DNA of 48,805 bases from NCBI GenBank assembly GCA_015680685.1, contig MNCI01000271.1, forward strand, positions 252,589 to 301,393. The letters are read 5' to 3'. A model generated the notes under the pieces. It was not told the origin of the DNA. It was given only the letters and a program-made list of their open reading frames with translations, and made no database searches. This document shows positions 10,513-22,179 of this stretch, in pieces (within the stretch, counting starts at the first letter, position 1; each line of letters opens with the position of its first letter). Source of the stretch: Gnetum montanum (lineage: Eukaryota; Streptophyta; Gnetopsida; Gnetales; Gnetaceae). The position numbers and the translations under genes are program-made.

Positions 10513-11960
10513 GTGTATCAGAACATTCATTGCACTATTCATAACCTAGCTTTTGATACCCACAGGCACAAAGGATCTAAAAAAGGAACACGAACTCATG
10601 ATAAAGGTGAACATTTTAATCACAATTGCGATTGGGGTCGAGACCACAGAAGAGAAGGTAGCAGNAATCACAATTGCGATTGGGGTCAAGACCACAGAAG
10701 AGAAGGTAGCAGACACTGTCATGGTGACGGTTCTCCTTATTCTTCATCTTCATCATCTCCTTCATTCTCTCCTTCAATATCCAGATGCGATCATAAAGAA
10801 AAAGAACATGGGGATAAAGGTAGGCAAAGTGGAAGTCATAGATGAAACAGCCAGGAAAGGGGATGAGGGCATTCTAGAGAGTCCCGACATAGAAGAAGGG
10901 AGAGTAGGGAACAACGTAGGAATCATAGATGCCATGGACGAGATGATCACGATGAACCCCTACTCGCTACTCGAAGTATGTTGGACATAACTGAGGTTGT
11001 TAGAATTCCAACAAGGCATTAGAAAGATAGTAGGATCAATAGATTAGATATGAACAACATCCCATGATTTGAAGGGGGATACAACGTTGATCGTTAGAAT
11101 CATTTACAAGCATTCCATGATGCATGTGCCTTATAGAACATAGAGAATGAATGGAAAAAACTTAAGTTGTTCCCACGGACATTAGTTAAAGAAGCAAAAA
11201 GTTGGTACTGGTCTTTAGAACCGGAATCCATTCGTACATAGACTACTATGTTAGAACTATTTAATGACAAGTACCACATATACTTTCAAGTGTCTAACTT
11301 GTAAAAGAAAATCCAAGGCTGGAAACAAGGAGGACATGAACCCTTGGATGTTGCCATGGGTCGATACTATGCACTGTTACATTGTTGTCCTAGCCATGGT
11401 TATTCGCAATGGGATCAACTGCACCATCTCGTGGATGGGCTTAGGCATGAAACGAGAAGAACCCTTGGGACATATGCCCAAGGGAGACTATCCGAGCTTA
11501 GGTCCCATCAAATTCAAAGACTATTGGAGTAAGTTGCTAAGGAAGAAGGTGAGATATGAAAGAGAGAAAGTGCAGAAGAGTATAACCGAGATCCTTTCCT
11601 TTGGAAGAGGAAAGTAAGATTTTTTGAGGATGAAGAAGAGTCACCACTCGAAGAGATGATGAATAGGAAAAATTTGCCTATTCAAAAGATGACATCAGAA
11701 TTTTTAGCAAAGGTAGACCAAATGTGAGATTCCCTAAACAATAGATTTCAAACTATTCTTAAAATAGTAGAGGAGTCTAGAGAGCAAGGTAGTGAGAAAA
11801 GAAAAAAGAAAGAGGCTGAACATGCACATAGCAAGGGTAAGGGCAAAGTTGCCATGATTGAAGAGGTTGTGGATTTGGAAATAGACAATGATAGTGGATG
11901 TGAGATGTGTCAATATGACCATCCTNGGCTACCGGTAAGGATACTATTGCCTTGGTGGTG
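10513..11960 (+). pseudogene. gag: Gag remnant of element B
   Basis: The N-terminal part (10513-10845) is basic and His/Asp/Ser-rich and includes an N-separated 47-bp duplicate. The gag core lies at about 11040-11590 and reads, across stops and frame changes, NNIP, FEGGYNVDR, a helix with AFHDACAL, LKLFPRTLVKEAKSWYWSL and LELFNDKYH. This is the usual order for plant Ty3/gypsy gag (FPxSLxxxAxxW). A zinc-knuckle-like CEMCQYDHP lies near 11900, beside an N at 11926. Many stops, many of them TAG, make it non-functional. Confidence 0.7.
10618..10712 (+). repeat. 47-bp direct duplicate separated by a single N
   Basis: Positions 10618-10664 and 10666-10712 are identical except for one G/A difference, with an N at 10665. 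The arrangement looks like two overlapping contig ends joined without merging rather than a biological repeat. Confidence 0.85.
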
Positions 11961-12390
11961 GCATTCCCCATGATTGTGGATGCTACCACTGTTGATATTG
12001 CTCAATCGGTTGTGGTAGAGTTCNATCTACTAGTCACGTTACTCCTCAACCTCACTACCAAGCCCATGAGTATTATGGGATTCCCTCTTCTAGAGGCGAT
12101 ATTCCACAAGCATATAATCCTTCTCATTCGGTCGCATCTCTTCCACCAATAGCTCCACTACCACCTGCTCCCGCGATGCAAGGTGAAATCCCTACCCAGT
12201 CACAGTAATGTAATTCCACGAGGGCTATTAACTCTCAACCTACTGTTGGTTCCAACAACCACATGAAGAAAAGATCCTTATTTAGAACCAATAGTCCAAC
12301 CAAGCCCTTGGAATTACAAGCAAATGATTCCTTAGATACCTTAGTATAATCAAAACTTCGGAGTCCCCTTCAACCGAATCACTACACTCA

Positions 12391-12870
12391 ATGCATATGA
12401 TCATGCTAACACATGCCATCACCAATTGGATCAAAGCTATCCACCTTCCCAGTAAATTCTCTGATCCTAGGAGTCCTCTGATATACTTACAAATCACTGG
12501 AAATGTGCCGTGCAAGGCTCTTTTGGATTCAGGTTCCAGTGTCAACTTGATTTCTCAAGAAATGTACAAGGCCTAGAATTTTCCTCCCTTTAAAAAGAGC
12601 AACATCCATTTAGAGTTGGCCGACCAGTCCATCACTATCCCATTAGGACTGGTGGAAGACATTGTTACCACTATTTGTGGGTGGTTGTACCTAGCTAACT
12701 TCCTAGTGATTCAGGCAAACAATGGTAAGGGGGACTTCCCAATCATAATGGGAAGAACATGGCTAAGCACCATTGACGCATGCCTAGGAATCAGTGATCT
12801 TTCCCTAGAAATATCAAAGGAAAATACATTCAAAAAGATTGAGAAGAAGAAAGTTCCGTACATCGCATAG
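12391..12870 (+). pseudogene. pol: Retropepsin-like protease of element B
   Basis: This would be the aspartic protease that cleaves Gag-Pol. Frame 1 shows PLIYLQITGN, the active-site motif ALLDSGSSVNLISQEMY (about 12520-12570), a TAG at 12574, then LADQSITIPLGLVEDIV and the C-terminal IIMGRTWLSTIDA motif (about 12745-12785). The DSG triad is intact, but the internal stop disables the ORF. The pattern fits the Athila/Tat/Ogre group of non-chromodomain plant gypsy elements. Confidence 0.8.
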
Positions 12871-13047
12871 AGTGACACAGGGTGTAATTGCGTGTAGAGG
12901 TCATGGTTTATGCAAAGTTTAGCATTGCCTACATGCAATCAGTGTGCACAAGTGATTAACATACAAAGATTCCTGTATGCAATAGCCACATGATAGGAAG
13001 ACACACAATGGCTAACAGCTAATCAAGAAAGCAGTTCCCTTATATGC

Positions 13048-14215
13048 ATGAAACCAACTGAGGGTTTAACTTGTGCTTACATCGATAGCATAGATGCATT
13101 AGAGCAAGTCCAGCGCCAACTTCCAAGTCTTAACCTTGAAAATATCAACTGGGGGAAGTTGAAAATCCCTAAGAAATTTAAGCAAGAGCCCCTTGAGCTG
13201 AAACCATTGTCCACTGGTATGGAACACATGTTCCTTAAAAATGGAAAATTAGTAATTATCAACGCTAAGCTTGCTCCTCAATAGAAAGAAGAACTGTTGA
13301 AGGTAATAAATAAATGGTCAGAAGCCTTCGCTTGGTCATATCCTGAATTAACTAGAATAGATCCTAGGATATGCCAACATAGAATTTAGAATGACCCCTC
13401 CATGAAGCCTCGAAGACAACCGCAAAGGTGATTGAACCCTAAACTGAAGCAAGTAGTTAAGGAAGAAATTGAACAACTTCTCAAGGCTGGGTTCATATAC
13501 CCAATTGCTGATAGTGAATGGGTTAGCCCCTTAGTTATTGTGCCTAAAAAGGGAGGAAAATGGAGGGTGTGCATAGATTTCAGGCTACTAAATATGGCAA
13601 CATTCAAAGATCACTTTCCATTGCCATTTTTTGACCAATTCTTAGACACCATCGCAGGGCATCGCTATTACAATTTTTTGGATGGATATAGTGAATATAA
13701 ACAAATATAAATAGCCCTAGAAGACCAAGATAAGACTACATTCACCAATCCTTGGGGAATGTTTGCATACAAAAGGATGCCATTTGGCTTGTGTAATGCC
13801 CCTGCAACATTTCAACGACTAGTTCTAAGCATATTCCAACAACAGATAGGGAATGACGTGGAGGTCTTTATGGATGACTTCTCCATTTATGGAGCAAACT
13901 TTGATCAAGCCTTGGACCAGTTGGAGCAAGTGTTAAAAAGATGTGTAGAAACCAATTTGAGGCTCAACTAGCAGAAAATTCATTTGATGGTCCAAGAAGA
14001 TGTAGTAATGGGGCACAAAATATTACACACAGGGATAGAGGTAGACCCCGAGAAAATCAAAATTATCCAAGGAATTACCGGCAACAGAAAATTGTCAAAG
14101 ATATTCGATCATTTCTTGGACATACTGGCTACTATAGGAGATTTATTAAGAACTTTTCAAAGGTTTCAAACCATTGGTGAAATTAACAAAAAAGGACGTA
14201 CCTTTCGAGTGGACT
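13048..14215 (+). pseudogene. pol: Reverse transcriptase of element B
   Basis: RT would copy element RNA into DNA. The N-terminal portion starts near 13048; the core reads ADSEWVSPLVIVPKKGGKWR then VCIDFRLLN, DHFPLPFFDQFLDTIAG, NFLDGYSEYKQ, MPFGLCNAPATFQR and the catalytic FMDDFSIYG (about 13865-13890). TAG stops occur at 13283, about 13388 and 13972, and TAA at about 13708. Two frameshifts occur near 14088 and 14172, where the LGHTGYYRRFI thumb motif moves to frame 3. The polymerase motif itself is intact, but the enzyme cannot be made. Confidence 0.88.
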
Positions 14216-14767
14216 AGGGAATGCGAATTAGCTTTCCAAACTCTGAAATAGAAGCTAGCAGAAACACCCATTCTACAAGCTCTTGACTAGTCCAAACCAT
14301 TTCATATCATGACTGACGCATCCAACTATGCTTTAGGAGCTATACTTACATAGTTATATGACCAGAAGCATCCTTATTACATCCACTATGCAAGTAGAAG
14401 TATCGCTGGTGCACAACTTAACTACACTACCACAGAGAAAGAATTAATGGCTGTAGTGTTTACACTAGAAATGTTTAGACACTATGTATTGGGATATAAA
14501 GTATATATACATATAGATCATAGTGCAATATGGTTCCTCATGAATAAGCCAATGGTAAGCCCTTGTATCATACAATGGCTTGTAATCTTACTAGAGTTCG
14601 ATTTAATGATGATCGATCACAAGGGCACCGAGAATGTAGTTGCTGATCATTTATCTCGATTGCGATGGGACAACAAAGAGGATGAGTATCCAATTTCTGA
14701 TCATTTCCTTGATGAATTCCTCTTTGTTGGTGTAGTGAATAATCAATCACCTACAGAGACAAACTAG
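14216..14767 (+). pseudogene. pol: RNase H of element B
   Basis: Frame 2 continues after the RT frameshifts with the connection region (ECELAFQTLK) and RNase H motifs: MTDASNYALGA (first Asp), ASRSIAGAQLNYTTTEKEL (Glu), HIDHSAIWFLM (Asp), and the end motif GTENVVADHLSRL at about 14625. TAG stops occur near 14216, 14248, 14288 and 14352. Only one RNase H is present, unlike element C. Confidence 0.82.
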
Positions 14768-16064
14768 TACAGTAGCATTCTTACCTTATCTCCTCACCCA
14801 ACAAACACCATAAGAGTTAAACCTTAAGAAGAAACAACAATTTCTTCACCGAGCCAAGTACTTTATGGAGATTAATAGGCAAATTTACAAAGTATGTCCC
14901 GATGGCTTGGTTCCATGGTGTGTTCTTGATATAGATCAACTGCGAGTTCTCCAAGATGCTCATGAGGGTCCTTGCAGGATATTATTGGCCTACATTATTT
15001 TGGGACACTCATCATTTCATCCAATATTGTGAGCGCTGTCAACGTGATGGGGGAATGATTGCTAGAATGGAGGGTCTCCAACAATGGATTCAACCATTGG
15101 AACCCTTCAACATTTTGGGAATTGATTTTATGGGGCCAATTACACTAATGTCCAATGGAAAAACTTATATTATTGTTGCTATTGATTACCTAACAAAATG
15201 GGTAGAAGTAGGTACTATTAAGGATTGTACATCATCTATAGCTACACGATTTTTTCAACAAAAAATCATAAATAGGTTTGGTATGCTACATGCATTTATT
15301 TTAAACAATGGTACGCACTTCATAGGTGTAACTTTTTGGAAATTAATGNTACATGCATTTATTTCAAACAATGGTACGCACTTCATAGGTGTAACTTTTT
15401 GGAAATTAATGCAACGCTTAGGGGTTGAACACAAACTGACAACACCATACCACCCCCAAGTGAACGGTCAAGCCAAAGTCACCAATAGGGGGATTACAAA
15501 AATATTGACAAGAACTATTAGCAAGTTTAGGTGAGATTGGAGCACTAAATTGAACAATGCTCTTTGGGTATACTGCTTCACATAGAAACTCCCTATAGGC
15601 TACTCTCCCTATGAGTTAGTGTATGGTAAATTACCAACGCTTTCCATTCAAACTGAGCTCCATACACTATCCATGGCATGTGACCTCAACCTTGACCTTG
15701 ACCTAGCACAGAAACAACGGTTAGTAACCCTTAATTTGCTAGATGAAATTGACTAGTTGCCCTGTCATCTAACAAATTGCACTAGGAATTCAATAAGCAA
15801 CGTCATGACCTAAGGATTAGGAAAGTTAAATATCAACTAGGAGATAAGGTTCTCTACTGGAATCCCACATATGTGCCACAACATACTAAATTTCAAACAT
15901 TGTGGGAAGGACCTTATATTATTTACACAACTTTTTCTTCAAGGGCCATGACAATATACAAACCTGAGAGCCCAGACAAGAAACTGTTGATCAATGTGCA
16001 ACAAACCAAACCTTTTCATGAGCTTATGACAACCAGTACACATGCTACCTCTGTTAGTGGATAA
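14768..16064 (+). pseudogene. pol: Integrase of element B
   Basis: The zinc finger is readable across a frameshift near 14970 (AHEGPC ... YYWPTLFWDTHHF, CERCQ). The core shows IDFMGPI with the first Asp, but at the second catalytic site DNG is NNG, and at the third position the usual NGQAEV-type Glu is Lys (NGQAKV). Both changes are G to A. A 62-bp duplicate around an N at 15349 lies in the core. The C-terminal module with FQTLWEGPYII is at 15873-16064. No chromodomain follows. Inactive in catalysis and in frame. Confidence 0.85.
15287..15411 (+). repeat. 62-bp direct duplicate separated by a single N, within integrase
   Basis: Positions 15287-15348 and 15350-15411 match except for one T/C difference, with an N at 15349. 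Removing one copy restores normal spacing of the integrase core, so this is probably an assembly join. Confidence 0.85.
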
Positions 16065-18024
16065 CCTTGCTCACTATTTGGAACTCCTCCTTCCAATTCA
16101 GTCGTGAGGGAGATGGCTATCTATGCTAACCATTCTAGGCCCTTAGTTCTTTTTGAATTTTTTTTACACATTTTTCCAACTTTTCTTATTTTTGTTTTAC
16201 ATAATCGTTCATATTTTTACTATTGTTTTGATTGTTTGATTTACTTTTATTCATCATCTAATAAGTGCTCATGATGGTGGATTGAATTATATCATATTGA
16301 TTGCTAATGTTTGGTTTTTACCTTTGAATTATGATGCTGATATTAAGGTATGGTTCTTTTATTAAAACAGGCAATGAGTCCACACCATCCACTCATCCAT
16401 ACAACTCTATGGTCTCCTTTGGCTTGGAATTGTATAGTCCCTCTTTTTCTAAGTAAACTTTTAATGAATTGGTGGCTGGGTACTTTTCAATCCAAGGAAA
16501 GACTCAAAGGATGAAAAGGATGTGACTTCAAGGGGATTTGATGCATTTGTGCTGGCCATTCTCTTAGGTGCTTGGATGCTTTTTCTTGGGTTTTCTGCCA
16601 TTTTGACATTGTTCAAAAATTGAGAAGCTGAATGAATAAAAATAAGTCTTTGCATGGTGTGGTTCTCACGCAAAAAAAAAAGGTGTGAGAATTCAAAGCA
16701 CACCCCTTAGACATAATAAAGCAATATGGGCTACAAGCACTGGTTATGGAACTGGAAAGACATGTTACCTATGCCTGAAGGTTCCCTCTAACTAAGGCCC
16801 TTTCTTGCTTCCTGCTTCTCCATCTCGCTCTTCTCAGAATGGTGGTGACTCTTTGTGGAAGCATTCTTGTTGCTTCAAGTGGATGGATTGGTCAAGTGTG
16901 TTGATGCAAGGTCACTGGATGTCATTTGTTTGAGTCTAGATTTGGGATGGGACTTTACACAACTTTGTTCTTGGGATTCGATTCCATTCTCTCCTCTCCA
17001 TCTTTCTCCCCAATCTTCCACCTCATTTCCAATTCTATCATTAGTCTGTTTCTGGGTTGATGCATTGTTTTTCTTTGCTGAATTCTTGTGGGTAAGTTTT
17101 TAACTCTTGCTTCCAAATGACATTCCTAGAGCCTACGAACTCTTTGGTTTGTGGGTTTGTTAGGGCATAAAAGGCATGAGCCTGCTTTGGGGAGGACCCA
17201 CTGGCATTCTTTTTTTTGGTGCAATTGTTAACTTCTTTTCCTTAAAAATTTCTTGTAATCAATCATTTCTTGTTTCACCCCCATCCATAGCATCCATTTT
17301 ATTAGCGTTGTTGTTGTTATTTTTTCCATCTTTCTTGTTCCTCATATTTTTCCATCTTATAGCTACCGGAAGTTCATTCTTAGTCATGGGGGCCTTGGCA
17401 CAAATTTTTCAATTTCTTCCNTTCTTAGTCATGGGGGCCTTGGCACAAATTTTTCAATTTCTTCCATTTTACTATTCACCTAACGCCTACACCTTGGGTA
17501 GTCACCAATGATAAATCTTTGAACTAGTTTTTTCCATAACCACAACTTAGCCAATGTGCCTCATATCGAGGCAAGGTATCAACCACATTGTGGTTTATCT
17601 ACCTTTGCTCATTTGTGATTGTGTTGTGTGTGCATATGACGACCATACAAATAATGGACTAGGCTTGGAGGAAGCACTTAAGATGGACCGTAACTAGAGC
17701 ATTTAGAAAAGGAGTAAGTTTGGTGGCATGGCTATGGATAAATAATGACAGGCGTAATCTTAGCATTGGTGGCAACACGCTTCATCTTCTTTCTCTCTCC
17801 TTCTCTTCAAATTGCCAAATAAAGGCTTGGATGTCATTTATGTATGAGTATTTACCACAATAGTCATGAACACTAATGTTGTAATATGCTTATTAATTTG
17901 TTCACTGGGCACGTTGAGTCTATCGTCCCATTCCATTGTCAGTTGTCAATTAGTTAATAATCCCATACCTTCCCAATATTTTGTAAGGAACTCAAGGATG
18001 AGTTTTCCTTCAGTCATGGGGGTA
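16065..18024 (+). other. 3' untranslated region and polypurine tract of element B
   Basis: About 1.95 kb of mostly T-rich sequence with no recognisable gene. A 44-bp exact duplicate flanks the N at 17421. The last part matches the pre-polypurine region of element A (GTTAATAATCCCATACCT near 17955) and ends in TCATGGGGGTA just before the LTR. Confidence 0.65.
17377..17465 (+). repeat. 44-bp exact duplicate separated by a single N
   Basis: Positions 17377-17420 and 17422-17465 are identical, with an N at 17421. This is the same signature as the joins at 10665 and 15349. Confidence 0.85.
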
Positions 18025-18067
18025 TGATGAGAGCGATTACTCTAGTAGTTATTCTAATTATTAGAGT
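18025..18067 (+). repeat. First 43 bp of the 3' LTR of element B
   Basis: TGATGAGAGCGATTACT follows the polypurine tract. It aligns with the 5' LTR through ATTATTAGAGT and then stops at the 5' end of element C. The expected remainder is not clearly present after element C. Confidence 0.7.
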
Positions 18068-18741
18068 TGAAACATCATAAAATTTTAGGACCCTCATGCT
18101 TCAAAAGAGTCTTGGAATTTGGGGAAGGAATTCCAGAAATGTGGCATCATGACGGGTTGACAGAATAGTGTAGGCACCAAGGATAGATTGTACAGTTCGA
18201 CAAGTTTTCTATCTCCAGGGTTGATAGGCCTACTGGACTCTCTAGCCTACCCAACCAGACAATTGACCTGGCTGGTAGTCTACCCAAGGACCATGCTAGG
18301 AGTTGTCAAAAGTGTTCAGGATGAGCAAAACAGTTTGGCAAGTTTTCTAGCATAGAAACCTACTACGCTACGTAGTGTAGCAAGCCTCGAAGAGATCAAT
18401 CAAGTGTCCAAGATATAAGTTGATGACAAGGTGATCTTCCAAAGCATTTTCCCATGTTGCAACCATCAAGCAAAATTGCTCCACCAACATAGGATGCTAC
18501 GCTATGCAATGTAACAGAGCATAATAGGGACAAAGCACACAAAGGCTCCCCTTTGCCAAGTGTAATCTTCCTGTTGGAGTCACTGTTTGATACACCGATT
18601 AAGTCCTTGTCTGATCGACCAGACTATTCAGGGCTCCTTACTTGCATTTCTCTCCAGCACAGCCCTCACACAAATCCAAGGTTAAATTGTTCACCTGGAA
18701 ACCTCTCAGTGTTCTAGCCACTAGCTTTTTCGGCCGCTACA
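18068..18741 (+). repeat. 5' LTR of element C (internally deleted, 674 bp)
   Basis: It matches the 3' LTR at both ends (18068-18580 to 32795-33325, and 18584-18741 to 34613-34765) but lacks about 1.28 kb in between. The missing block in the 3' LTR contains the TATA box at 34087. This copy has therefore lost the element's own promoter. Confidence 0.8.
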
Positions 18742-18746
18742 GTTTT

Positions 18747-18763
18747 TGGTGCTAGAAGGAGGG
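18747..18763 (+). other. Primer-binding site of element C
   Basis: TGGTGCTAGAAGGAGGG starts 5 bp after the LTR. The TGG start and position fit a PBS. The fourth base may be a decayed CpG (TGGCGC). I could not assign the tRNA with confidence. Confidence 0.6.
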
Positions 18764-19169
18764 CCTTTGGTGCCTTTTTCGTGTCCTACAGGTAGTCTTG
18801 CACGCTCTCTATACCCCGTCATGCACTAGCATAAACATGATACTCTTTTGTGGTTGTTTATGCATCGTGTGGTGTAGACTGGTCACAACGACGGTTCCTT
18901 TGGAACCTGGCAGGACGAAAAGCCTCCCATCTCCCATTGATTTTTGTGTATCTAGTTTGCAATCTCCCTTTTTACCACGCAAGATGACTCCCAAAACAAT
19001 TGCTATTTCCACCTCAAGCCTTGAGGCTCCTTTTCTAGCCCAAAGCACCATGGGTGTTGAGCGGCTAGCTAGTCCGATGCTGGTGCCATGCTAGTCCCTT
19101 AGGACTCGACATTTATCACCTGAGTTCTTACCACAAGATGCAGAGCGTTACGACTTTATCTGTGCAAAG

Positions 19170-20640
19170 ATCTAGGTAGATTTACCCTTGGATTGCCAAG
19201 AACTCAAACAAAAACATAGTTTTGAGTTCCTCTATCGGAATGGAAGGGGGTTTGTCCCTACCCTTGCCATTGCCATCCCCTTGATGGAGATGTATCAGTG
19301 GATCTTCGATCAGCTGCTACAAGTCAGTAAGCCTAGGGAGTGGAATGTGGCATCTCATTACGATGAAGCGTTTTAGGATGGATAGGAAGATTTGGACTCC
19401 TAGTCTAAGGGGGGTGGCCAAACTTATCCTGCGACCATCCCTTCCACTACGACCTTTAGGTAAAACACACTTTTTGTGATGGCTCCCTTTGTGATCACCA
19501 CAAATTTTTCAAAATCCATATTTTCATCAGCCATAGGTAGCCATCCTACACCCTCAGCATATCAGCATGTGCCTCCCTTAGTTTCATACCCAGGCACTTT
19601 CCCTCCTTGTACCGAGCGTCGATCACACCTATGCTACCCTACGTACATACCGCGTATACTTCACAGCTACCTGGAGCCTCTACTCTTATTCCATCATCTA
19701 CGTCTGTTCCATCATCAATGGTAGGTCTAGTCCCAACCATGTGATGGATGTTAGCCTCTTCGCTTCCTGCTTCGCATCCTCACTAGGTGTCACATTACCC
19801 TTACCACAAAGCATATTAAGCACCACAGGTGTCGCAACCAAGTGTGGGACTGTGGCCCGTTCCATCGGTCTTGCAAATGGCTAACCCCATAGCACCACCA
19901 GTGGACGTCACTCTAGTAGCACCACCACAAGGTGGTGGACCTCACAGATGACACCCTTCACAAGGGTAGCCCCGACGACACCCCCTATGAGTTAGGCTAC
20001 TACCCCTGCTACACCACCAACGATGGTTGCCCCTACAACCCCACAACCATCTACGTCGTCTTCGGGTCTGGATCAAGCATTTTAACTTATCTAGACCCTT
20101 ACTGAAGAGGTTAAACACCTCAAAGCCATTGGTTCTAACATGGTGTAGGTCATGGATTTCTACCATGATGAGCCCATCAGCCCGGTGGTTCCTATGCTCA
20201 CATTACCTCCTGGGATGCCACTCCCCCACTTCACAAAATACAACGGGGAGGGTGACCCTAACATGCATTTAGTCACATTTAGATCTAAATCTTTGTTGTT
20301 GCAACAGTGGCCACACATCATTATTCACATCGTTGCTATGTCACAAACACTGCACCATTGCTTGCACTAATGCCACAAACACTGTTTGTCATTAGGGGGT
20401 CAAAACACTCAACTGCCCCCATCCCACAAAGCCAACACAAGACTTTGTCACAACCTTCCTATTCAAGGAAATGGGAAGAGCGTTTGATGGACAAAATGGC
20501 CAAGGAACGTACTGCCCTAGGTCCTTACAAGCCTACCCCTTCATCCTCCGTGTCTACGCCCCCCTCATCACCAAAATTTAACACCACTACGCATGCATGA
20601 TCTTCGCCACCCTAGCCAAGAGGGTCTAGCCCCAAATCTG
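19170..20640 (+). pseudogene. gag: Gag remnant of element C
   Basis: The recognisable gag signature is in frame 1 near 20200-20290: LPPGMPLPHFTKYNGEGDPN followed by HLVTFRS, the typical start of Tat-lineage gag domains. The middle of gag is missing or scrambled after about 20340. A charged segment, SYSRKWEERLMDKMAKER (about 20457-20510), precedes a Pro/Ser-rich tail. The upstream part (19176-19380, ELKQKHSFEFLYRNGRGFVP) is open but not recognised. Many stops and frame changes; non-functional. Confidence 0.6.
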
Positions 20641-21029
20641 AAACTGCTCCTCCTTAAGAAATTTGTTTTCTAGGACGAATGTAGGAGGAGAAGGCCGGTA
20701 AACAACCAAAAAGTGGACAAAACATTCTAGATGCCCTTACTCAGGTCAAATAAGCTTTAAAATAGAAGAACACAACCTTGAGCCTGTATGATTTGGTAAT
20801 GACCTCTACTATACACCATGAGGCTTTGGTTTGCATGTTAATGTCCATACTAGTTGACAAAAACATGTTGGCAGAGGAGAAGGCAATCCATGCAGTCATG
20901 CTTCCTTCCACACCCGAGGAACCATCGCCATCTTAGTTAACATTTCATGATGAGTCCATTAAGGATGACCCTGAAAAGAGTTAGGTGACGATAGCATCCC
21001 TATTCATCACAATTCAGGTTGGGCAAAAA

Positions 21030-21520
21030 AAAATCTAAAGAGTACATATTGATGACGGGGCTGCTACAAATGTCATCCCGTTCCCCATAGTGGAAAAATT
21101 GGGTTTGGTGGACGAAATCAAAACCACGACAACGTCATGTCTGAAGTCATTCAATGGAGCATGGGTAGTGGTGAAAGACACTGTCCACATTAACTTTGTC
21201 GTAGGGGACCAGTTCCCTACAAATGCAACATTCATCGTGGTAGAAGAGATGTTTGGGTTTGATCTTGGGGAGGTCATGGTGACGAAGTGACAACCCAGAC
21301 GATAAACAACGTCGACATGGAGCAAGGTTCAGAGGTCATAACTTCTGAAAATGAAGCACCCATCTCCACTGAAGAGACTTGTTTGGCAAAAGAGCTAGCC
21401 CAAAACGCCAGCTCAGAAAACGAAATTGTGTGGGCCGAATTACCTTTTCAAGCAGTAGATAACGACATAGAAGAATACCGTAACAAAGCCTCTCAGCCTT
21501 ACACGTCACCAAGCCCATGA
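21030..21520 (+). pseudogene. pol: Protease and acidic linker of element C
   Basis: A retropepsin-like stretch starts HIDDGAATNVIP (about 21049), where the active site is normally DGGA; FNGAWVVVKDTVHINFVVG and a following TFIVVEE fit the later strands. A frame change near 21290 leads into an acidic 78-residue stretch ending at a TGA at about 21519. RT does not follow. The next 6 kb hold an antisense gene and two repeat arrays. Confidence 0.65.
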
Positions 21521-21680
21521 TGGGTTAAACAGTAATTGTAAGGATGATCATTACTCGTGTAGCGTAACAACTCCATTGCTCCTCACCCAATTAATGCTCT
21601 TTGTACAGCTATTCCCTATTTTCTTTACATTCACTTGTCTACGCTAAGTGTCTAACTCATTCTTCGAATCACATATACTA

Positions 21681-21882
21681 TTTACATTACACCACGGCCT
21701 GCTAAGGCCTAAAATTGGCAAAATTTTTCCTTACCATCATCCAACAGCCCGAAATGGCCTGAAACTAGCAATAGCCCAAGATGGCTTAAAATTACCAATG
21801 GCCCAAAATGGCCTAACACTAGCGACGTCCCAGAATGACCTTAAATTATCATTACGGCCCGAAATGGTCTAAAACTAAAACA
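21681..21882 (+). repeat. Repeat array 1 of element C
   Basis: About six degenerate units of 28-34 bp have the form GCCCGAAATGGCCTGAAACTAGCAA. The GGCCT-(A/T)AAACTAGCA part matches the core GACCTTAAACTAGCA of arrays 2 and 3 in the same orientation. It lies just after the gag-protease block and 300 bp beyond the 3' end of the antisense gene. Confidence 0.75.
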
Positions 21883-22179
21883 AGACGCTCCTAACAAATT
21901 TAATGCAAAATAGGAATAAAATAAAAATAAAAATAAGTAAAACACATAACACATAAGGAAAATGAATTTCTTTGTATTCCATTTTTTCTTTCACAAATTA
22001 ATAATGTCTGGAACATTCTTTGAATTTAAATAAAATGTTCGGCTGCTACGCTATAACCCTTCGCCCGCTCCATCGTCCCCTGCTTCATTAGGCCTTGTAT
22101 TTTTGTCTGGATTTTACACACTAGGAAAAAAAATAGTTAGCTAAAGTCACAATAAAGACTTGAATAAAATAAACTATCA
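21883..22179 (-). other. Region downstream of the antisense gene
   Basis: AT-rich 3' flank of the antisense gene with no clear AATAAA on the minus strand. A plant near-upstream A/T-rich polyadenylation region is possible but not demonstrable. Confidence 0.35.

Noticed and set aside
14956-16064. Chromodomain after integrase of element B
   Set aside because: The C-terminal module ends in the plain WEGPYII-type strand and a short tail; no chromodomain signature follows.
16461-16703. 80-codon minus-strand ORF in the 3' region of element B
   Set aside because: No motif, no splice-consistent neighbours, and nothing comparable to the antisense gene of element C.
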